A DNA stretch of 35,181 bases from Acidobacteriota bacterium. GTDB lineage: Bacteria; Acidobacteriota; Terriglobia; Acidiferrales; UBA7541. The stretch spans positions 1-35,181 of the forward strand of contig JABDEK010000041.1 of assembly GCA_013287135.1 (NCBI GenBank), written 5' to 3'. Numbering within the stretch: position 1 is the first letter of the stretch; every line of letters starts with the position of its first letter. The translations under genes and the position numbers were made by a program. This document shows, piece by piece, positions 30,412-35,181 of this stretch. The notes under the pieces were generated by a model, which was not told the origin of the DNA, searched no databases, and saw only the letters and a list, made by a program, of their open reading frames with translations.

Positions 30412-30781
30412 GGTAACTCCTTTTCTCGGTTAGGGTTGGGCCGGTGACAAGAGACTAGTGTGGTTGTCCTAGAACGCTCAAAACTCTCGTTATCCGCTCG
30501 GCCCGCCGAGCACCTATTCGGGCAACTTCTGGAAAGCGTGCAACTCCATTGGCTTGGCGGGGCCAGGTTCCAGACGTCTTGTTTGAGCTTTGAGTCATGG
30601 GTGGGATGTTGAGGCACTGAAGCGAGGCGAAGCACGAACGACAGAGTGCCACCGCGCGGATCTCTGACCAACAGCCAGAAGGACATCAGAGAGTCTGCTG
30701 TTAGATTTTTGGGAGACTCGGGGTTGAATTTGGAGGTACAGTCTTGGTGGACCTCATATCTCAGGAGGAGGTAACGAGAGC
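30412..30781. other. Divergent intergenic region: peptide gene / XRE gene
   Basis: About 370 bp separate the secreted-peptide gene (minus) from the XRE gene (plus). No gene is supported inside it. It contains the Shine-Dalgarno sequences of both neighbours and the GAGGTACA-N7-TGGACCTC dyad near the XRE start, and should hold both promoters. Confidence 0.4.
30733..30755. promoter_or_regulatory. Candidate operator dyad before XRE gene
   Basis: GAGGTACA (30733-30740) and TGGACCTC (30748-30755) are inverted arms with one mismatch around a 7-bp centre. The dyad ends 26 bp before the XRE start codon, a suitable place for autoregulation. Confidence 0.35.
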
Positions 30782-31177
30782 GTGATTATTGGAGACCGCT
30801 TACGTGATATGCGCGAGCAGAAGAAGCTCTCGCAAGGGGATATTGAAAAGAGGACTGGTCTGCTTCGGTGCTACATTTCGCGCGTTGAAAACGGACACAC
30901 GGTCCCGGCTATCGAATCATTGGAAAAGCTGGCCCGCGCGTTGGAGGTCCCCCTCTATCACCTTTTTTATGATGGTGACGAGCCGCCTAAACCGCCGAAT
31001 CTTCCCAAGCGGAAGTCGTCTGACGACATCGCCTGGGGGAGCACCGGCAAAGATGCGCGCTATCTCAACAAACTCCGCCGTCTCTTGGGCAAAACAGAAG
31101 AAGAAGATCGTAAGCTTCTTCTGTACATGGCCCAGAAAATGGCCCGGCCGAGAGCTGGTCGAGCCACGAGCAACTAA
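30782..31177 (+). CDS. XRE-family transcriptional regulator
   Basis: The 131-aa product starts at a GTG with AGGAGGAGG upstream. A canonical helix-turn-helix fills residues about 4-62: RLRDMREQKKLSQGDIEKRT, then CYISRVENGHTVPAIESLEK, then LARALEVPLYHLFYDGDEPP. A linker and a C-terminal helical part (LNKLRRLLGKTEEEDRKLLL) may carry dimerisation. It is divergent from the secreted-peptide gene and followed by a zinc-ribbon membrane protein on the same strand. It could repress itself through the dyad at 30733-30755. Confidence 0.88.
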   Translation: MIIGDRLRDMREQKKLSQGDIEKRTGLLRCYISRVENGHTVPAIESLEKLARALEVPLYHLFYDGDEPPKPPNLPKRKSSDDIAWGSTGKDARYLNKLRRLLGKTEEEDRKLLLYMAQKMARPRAGRATSN

Positions 31178-31268
31178 AATCCGGTTGGCGGGTTGGATGC
31201 GGATAGCTGTCACAATTGGTCAGAAAGGATTCAAGCCACACCGGAGTGGGGCTGCAAGGGGTGACAAG

Positions 31269-31751
31269 ATGGACTGCCCGAAGTGCAGTAGTACTGACCT
31301 AAAGAAAGTCTCGCTGGCGTACCAAGAGGGGCTTTTTCACCTAGATACGCGGACCCGAATGTTGGGACTTTTGTTCGCCAGTGGAGGGCCCGACGTCATG
31401 GTCGGAAGAGCGACCACGAGTGGTGTACAACAATCGAGCCTTTCCAAAAGCCTCGTTCCTCCTACCAAGTGGTCCTACCTCAAATTGATTCTGTGGTCTG
31501 CCGCGACTACGTTCGTGGCCCTCATAGCCTACGTCCGTGTTGTAATGACCAGCCCGCCCCCCGTGTCATCGCTTCCCGTGAAGCTCTACGTTGCAATAGC
31601 TCCCCTCGTGTTCATTTTCCTTTTTATTTCGATCTGGCGGCACAACCATTCCACCTACCGGCTGAAATACTCACAGTGGAACGATTCTTATATCTGTCAT
31701 CGGTGTGGCACAGTTAGCCGACACGGTTCCGCTAGCAGTCCACTTTCCTAA
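31269..31751 (+). CDS. Split zinc-ribbon membrane protein
   Basis: The 160-aa product starts at the ATG at 31269 behind AAGGGGTG; the frame itself is open much further upstream, but there it is only the shadow of the XRE gene. Cys3/Cys6 (MDCPKCSS) at the N-terminus and Cys143/Cys146 (CHRCG) near the C-terminus can form one zinc ribbon on the cytoplasmic side, joined by two membrane helices at about 71-93 and 105-123. A Gly/Ser-rich loop lies between. The architecture recalls small bacterial membrane zinc-ribbon proteins of unknown role. Confidence 0.65.
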   Translation: MDCPKCSSTDLKKVSLAYQEGLFHLDTRTRMLGLLFASGGPDVMVGRATTSGVQQSSLSKSLVPPTKWSYLKLILWSAATTFVALIAYVRVVMTSPPPVSSLPVKLYVAIAPLVFIFLFISIWRHNHSTYRLKYSQWNDSYICHRCGTVSRHGSASSPLS

Positions 31752-31817
31752 GCGCGAAACGCTTACAGAATATTTCGATGTCCACAGTTTGAAAAGTGCT
31801 AGTGCTGACCTAGATTC

Positions 31818-32603
31818 TTAATGATTGGTACGTTGGAGTCTCGAAACGGCCGAAGCCAACAACTCTGCGAGATCCCAAACTCCCTGATCGAACAAGGAAC
31901 TAATAGCGTCGCACGACGCGGCAGTGATTTCCTCTCCTGGTCCGGTTTCTTCGCGCCTCCATCGGAATAGCTGGCCTCCGGTGAGGATATAATTGCCGAG
32001 CCGCAAGGCGCCGGAATGTGTTTCGTCAATTTTGCCGTTGTACAGCAACATCAAAATCAGCACCGCAAGCGGGGGCGTCTGAGTGATGTGGAGGGTTGTC
32101 GGAGATGCGTACACCTGGTGAAGCGTCTTTTTCATCGGAACAAAAAGATCACGAACAACTGCGGACTTTCCGGCCTCACATGCAGCGAGAAAGACGTATT
32201 CGGGCTCAAACGGCTGGAGCCAGTTACCCACGCCGCGCCAGCTGCAAAGAACGGAGTCGCTGGTGAGTTCAAGCCCGGCTTGATTGCTATGACCAACGAT
32301 CAAAATCGACCGAAAACGGCCATGCTCATCGAACGTCTCGGCAAGATCTCGCATTAGTCTGTCTACGGAGGATGTCCTCACAAGGACGATTCGCTTGTGC
32401 GGCCGTAGCGCTCTGGCAAAATCATTATTGGTGAGTCGGGCAAAGGCCGTGCCAAGGTCCATGCCATCGGCAGCAAGCTTTGTGGAATTGCACTCGATGA
32501 TCAGCAGATCCTTTCGCCGCGGCTTTCGTTGCCGGAGTCTATCGCCGCGTTCTTTCCCCCGCGCGGATTTCGAAGTGGGCTTGTTGCGCGACGCTCTCGG
32601 CAA
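31818..32603 (-). CDS. Caspase/CHAT-like cysteine peptidase-like protein
   Basis: The 261-aa product (TTG start, uncertain) has a basic, Lys/Arg-rich N-terminus followed by a caspase-haemoglobinase-like core. Its first strand is DLLIIECNS (about 32-40). The fold's catalytic dyad is visible as His105 in SILIVGHSN and Cys142 in YVFLAACEAGKSA, separated by the expected about 37 residues. This His-strand then Cys-strand pattern with LAACEAG is the signature of CHAT/caspase-like domains. In bacteria such domains are often effectors of defence systems. It is divergent from an abortive-infection protein gene 160 bp away. No N-terminal sensor domain is fused, so substrate and trigger are unknown. Confidence 0.65.
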   Translation of the reverse strand: MPRASRNKPTSKSARGKERGDRLRQRKPRRKDLLIIECNSTKLAADGMDLGTAFARLTNNDFARALRPHKRIVLVRTSSVDRLMRDLAETFDEHGRFRSILIVGHSNQAGLELTSDSVLCSWRGVGNWLQPFEPEYVFLAACEAGKSAVVRDLFVPMKKTLHQVYASPTTLHITQTPPLAVLILMLLYNGKIDETHSGALRLGNYILTGGQLFRWRREETGPGEEITAASCDAISSLFDQGVWDLAELLASAVSRLQRTNH

Positions 32604-32762
32604 GGAGGAAACCTCTTGCCAAGCGTATCAGACTCGCGCGACGGGAAGTGCAGGCGAATCGATGTCTCCACAGCTGTCTTTTGCGACTTATCCGCATCAA
32701 CCGTGAGGTGAATTCGAAAATGCGGGAATTTTCCTTGCATCATCCTTCGGTTCCCGCACTGA

Positions 32763-33815
32763 ATGACAAAAGACGCTATTGCCAACATCACTCAGATCGC
32801 GACCTTTCAGAATTCTCGCTTTTCACACGCGACTGAGACGATGGACAATTTTATCGTTTGGGTAGAAAGTGTTGAAATCATGGCCATTGCCCAGGCTAGT
32901 CCGAAGAACACGATCACCGAGGTGACGCGACGCGCGATTATCGACTATCTCTCGGTTGGCCGCCAATGGTCCGGCAGTCTGAATGAGGATGAATTCCTGG
33001 GGCGGATTTACGACCTCAAGCGAATGCCTTCCACGGACTACCGGCATGAGTACGACGACGCTGCGAAGGACATCCACAAGCATCGCGTGATGAACTCGGA
33101 CTGGTCTGACGACTGGGTATTCACGGATGGACGTTTCGATTTGCTGCACGGCCCGGACGAACCGTTTCTCAAATTCCTTGCGGAGACCGTCCACCCCATC
33201 GTTCGGCCGGACACGGCCGAATCCGAAAAAATGACCACCGAATACAATACGCTCCTGGCCGCCGATGGATGGGAGATCCACCCTATCAAGGAAATCTCCG
33301 GAAAAGCCGTCTTCGGATATCGGCGCGCCATCGACAGCGCGCGGCCGCATTTGCAGGAAGCGGCGCGTGTCGCCGAGGCTCTCAGCGGGCACTACGTCGC
33401 GCAGCAGGTCCGGCGTATGCAGGAAGCGGTAGAAAAAGACCCTGAGCTTGCCATAGGAACGGCGAAGGAATTCCTGGAGACGCTGTGCAAGACGATATTG
33501 AGTGAACGGGGTATGGACGTTTCCAAGAATGAAGATTTTCCCGCGCTTGTAAAAACCACTGTTAAGAGCCTGAGCGTGGTGCCTAAAAGCCTGGCCGCGC
33601 AGCCACAGTCGGAGAAAACCATCAGTGCCTTGCTGGGCAATCTTGCCGCTATCGGCCACCAGCTGGCGGAAATGCGGAACCAGTCCGGCACAGGTCACGG
33701 GAAGTCTACCGAACACGTGAGCCTGGAGAAGAAACATGCGAAGCTGGCGGTCGGCGCAGCCGCAACGCTTGCAGTTTTCCTCTACGAATGCCATGAAGCT
33801 GAGAAACCCGCTTAG
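32763..33815 (+). CDS. Abortive-infection family protein (AbiJ-type NTD, Abi C-terminus)
   Basis: The 350-aa product (longest start at 32763; ATGs at 32841 and 32880 are also possible and the family-like part begins near 32880) has an N-terminal segment, ITEVTRRAIIDYLSVGRQWS, and then RFDLLHGPDEPFLKFLAETVHPIVRPD, that resembles AbiJ N-terminal domains. The C-terminal part carries KEFLETLCKTILSERG and the tail motif LAEMRNQSGTGHGK, matching the RN-x-x-G-x-GHG element of the Abi C-terminal domain. Proteins of this class are linked to phage defence by growth arrest. A 334-aa open frame on the opposite strand is a shadow. The divergent CHAT-like gene suggests a small defence locus, by inference. 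Confidence 0.8.
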   Translation: MTKDAIANITQIATFQNSRFSHATETMDNFIVWVESVEIMAIAQASPKNTITEVTRRAIIDYLSVGRQWSGSLNEDEFLGRIYDLKRMPSTDYRHEYDDAAKDIHKHRVMNSDWSDDWVFTDGRFDLLHGPDEPFLKFLAETVHPIVRPDTAESEKMTTEYNTLLAADGWEIHPIKEISGKAVFGYRRAIDSARPHLQEAARVAEALSGHYVAQQVRRMQEAVEKDPELAIGTAKEFLETLCKTILSERGMDVSKNEDFPALVKTTVKSLSVVPKSLAAQPQSEKTISALLGNLAAIGHQLAEMRNQSGTGHGKSTEHVSLEKKHAKLAVGAAATLAVFLYECHEAEKPA

Positions 33816-33881
33816 AACAGAATTCAAGGATGTTCGTTATTGAAAGAAAGCCGCCCACCAAGGGCGCGCCGTCAGCGAAAC

Positions 33882-34460
33882 TTAGGTACACCGTCGCCGA
33901 ACTGCTGCAACCCATCCGGACTTGCGCCGCACGGTTTGCGCGCGTGCGCCTTCGCGAAGGTCATCCTTAAAGATGCAAAGGCAGTCGTCAATCTCGGAGG
34001 GTGCCAGGCGCGAAAACGCTTTGGGCAATATCTTTGGATCAAACGACTCGCCACGGATGTTGAACACACGAGCGCCCGTCCTTGTGCCTGCGTGCAGATA
34101 CACGTGCCTCGGTGCTTTGCCGAAATGAGCGCCGATCCGGTGAGAGATGTCGTACACGGTGAGCGCTCCAATACCCTTGGTGTTCCCAGTCTCGCGTTCC
34201 ACGAGTCGATGAAGAGCGGCGAAGTCAGCCGCCTTGGCAAGCTTGCGTCCGATCCCTTGGAGCTGTGCCTCCACCTGTTCGAGTACCGTCCTCGGGATGC
34301 GCCGCTGATGCGGATGGCGCTTGCCGCTCGGCAGTTCACATAGCGCAGCCTTGCGGATGGCCGCAGACGGACTGCGCTGTATTTCGAAGAAGCGCATTTC
34401 CGCGCGCGCGTCGTCGCGATATTCGTCGATATAGTCGTTGACGATTTCGTCGAAGGTCAT
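33882..34460 (-). CDS. Conserved-looking hypothetical protein
   Basis: The 192-aa product from the ATG at 34460 begins MTFDEIVNDYIDEYRDDARA and has a central segment, IGALTVYDISHRIGAHFGKA followed by PRHVYLHAGTRTGARVF, and then SRLAPSEIDDCLCIFKDDL. The segment looks like a small helical domain that may bind nucleic acid (helix-hairpin-like IGA-TVYDIS-RIG), but no catalytic residues stand out. The frame could start at a GTG at 34484 as well. It follows the membrane-protein gene at 34510 on the same strand by about 50 bp. Function unknown. Confidence 0.55.
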   Translation of the reverse strand: MTFDEIVNDYIDEYRDDARAEMRFFEIQRSPSAAIRKAALCELPSGKRHPHQRRIPRTVLEQVEAQLQGIGRKLAKAADFAALHRLVERETGNTKGIGALTVYDISHRIGAHFGKAPRHVYLHAGTRTGARVFNIRGESFDPKILPKAFSRLAPSEIDDCLCIFKDDLREGARAQTVRRKSGWVAAVRRRCT

Positions 34461-34509
34461 CGGCGTCCCCCGGGCCGCAGCCACTCCTGTATTTCATCGT
34501 CCTGAAAAG

Positions 34510-35142
34510 CTATTTTTGCAATTTCAGAATCAAGAAAAAGACAGGAATTGTGAACAGCGCGAGCAGGAACTGAATAGCAATGTAACTGCAAAGCTGCGAG
34601 ACGATCAGCCTTCGGGTGACCGTGGACTGTTGTTTAGGAGTCGGCGGAGAACCGGCCGCCACTGCTGCAATCATCTTGCCCGCACGTCGAAATTTAAAAA
34701 GACACCATACTCCTACCAGTGCCAGAAGCAGATTGTGGCATTCGAGATACCTATTCCAATCAAAACGAACGGCGAGATCGGCAACAATATTCAGGATTGA
34801 TGCGGCGGTCTGCGGCAACAGGAACAAGGCCCCGATTGAGTACAGGTAAATCGCATCCGCATTATCAGCAAAACGAAAAAACTGGCGCTTACGTCGAAGC
34901 AAAAAGCGAAACAAGGCTGCGTTGAGAACAAGGCTGCCTCCGACAACCAGCAGCCAATATGACTGTTCTAGATTTGAGAATTTGACGATTGCCTGAAGCA
35001 GGGTTCTATCGCGATGGAACAGTTTCTCGCCCTCTCTGCCCACCTCCGCGCCACCTTCCAATGCGCGTTCACCTATCTCGATAGCCAGCGCCTTTAATCT
35101 GGCCTGGCGAGCGTCGAAATAAGCCTGTTCGTCCGGCGTCAT
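34510..35142 (-). CDS. Membrane protein, unknown function, possibly extending past the edge
   Basis: The 210-aa product from the ATG at 35142 has a charged helical N-terminus (MTPDEQAYFDARQARLKALA), then about four hydrophobic stretches (YWLLVVGGSLVLNAALFRFL; AIYLYSIGALFLLPQTAASI; CHNLLLALVGVWCLF; YIAIQFLLALFTIPVFFLIL). The frame stays open to the window edge (upstream residues KERDAGKPRSQ), and an AAGGAG lies further upstream, so the true start may be outside. No family was recognised. It appears linked to the next hypothetical gene on the same strand. Confidence 0.55.
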   Translation of the reverse strand: MTPDEQAYFDARQARLKALAIEIGERALEGGAEVGREGEKLFHRDRTLLQAIVKFSNLEQSYWLLVVGGSLVLNAALFRFLLRRKRQFFRFADNADAIYLYSIGALFLLPQTAASILNIVADLAVRFDWNRYLECHNLLLALVGVWCLFKFRRAGKMIAAVAAGSPPTPKQQSTVTRRLIVSQLCSYIAIQFLLALFTIPVFFLILKLQK

Positions 35143-35181
35143 CTGCGAACGCGGCTTGCCGGCGTCGCGCTCCTTAACCAG

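Noticed and set aside
30789..31268. Upstream part of the long frame 30789-31751
   Set aside because: It is a shadow of the XRE gene in another frame; only the part from the ATG at 31269 with the CPKC motif is taken as real.
32823..33827. 334-aa open frame on the minus strand
   Set aside because: It is the antisense shadow of the abortive-infection gene, which shows the family motif RNQSGTGHG on the plus strand; the minus frame is Arg/Val-rich without any domain.
1..35181. CRISPR array, rRNA operon, insertion sequence or integrase gene
   Set aside because: No regularly spaced identical repeats, no rRNA-like sequence and no transposase or tyrosine-recombinase motif was seen on either strand.

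Overview
The window looks like a chromosome segment from an acidobacterium (Acidobacteriota, soil type). The clues are a large Oar-like TonB receptor with an N-terminal carboxypeptidase-regulatory domain, many small XRE regulators, several small zinc-ribbon and membrane proteins of acidobacterial flavour, moderate GC content and frequent GTG/TTG starts. This assignment is inferred from protein style; no rRNA or other taxonomic marker is present.

Left part (1-9.6 kb): a DUF72 protein, a GlnD-type PII uridylyltransferase/uridylyl-removing enzyme with an N-terminal membrane extension, several small membrane, zinc-ribbon and HEPN-like proteins, a truncated tRNA-Arg(UCU) lying next to short direct repeats, then a patchy accessory stretch. 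That stretch holds two small XRE regulators with dyads at their starts, an 82%-identical 72-bp repeat that marks a broken gene copy, and an orphan protein resembling only sigma region 2.

Centre (9.6-26 kb): an apparently complete lasso-peptide locus in two convergent arms. The plus-strand arm carries an ECF sigma factor, a membrane anti-sigma factor, an Oar-like TonB-dependent receptor and an S9-family lasso-peptide isopeptidase. The minus-strand arm reads, in transcription order, RRE/PqqD protein (B1), AraC-type regulator, unknown 73-aa protein, ABC exporter (D), S9A prolyl oligopeptidase, transglutaminase-like leader peptidase (B2), asparagine-synthetase-like cyclase (C) and a 43-aa precursor (A), closed by an intrinsic terminator. 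The likely logic is that A is bound by B1, cut by B2, cyclised by C and exported by D; the receptor may recapture the product, the isopeptidase may open it, and the sigma/anti-sigma pair may control uptake. An ABC exporter together with receptor plus isopeptidase, a split B protein, a distal precursor gene and an embedded prolyl oligopeptidase is an uncommon combination.

Right part (26-35.2 kb): two paralogous XRE proteins with a LexA/S24-like C-terminal domain in which the usual Ser is Thr; a minus-strand set made of a 56-aa secreted proline-rich peptide, two membrane proteins and a soluble protein; an XRE/zinc-ribbon pair; a caspase/CHAT-like protein divergent from an abortive-infection (Abi C-terminus) protein; and two uncharacterised genes at the edge. 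No CRISPR array, rRNA, transposase or integrase gene was seen.
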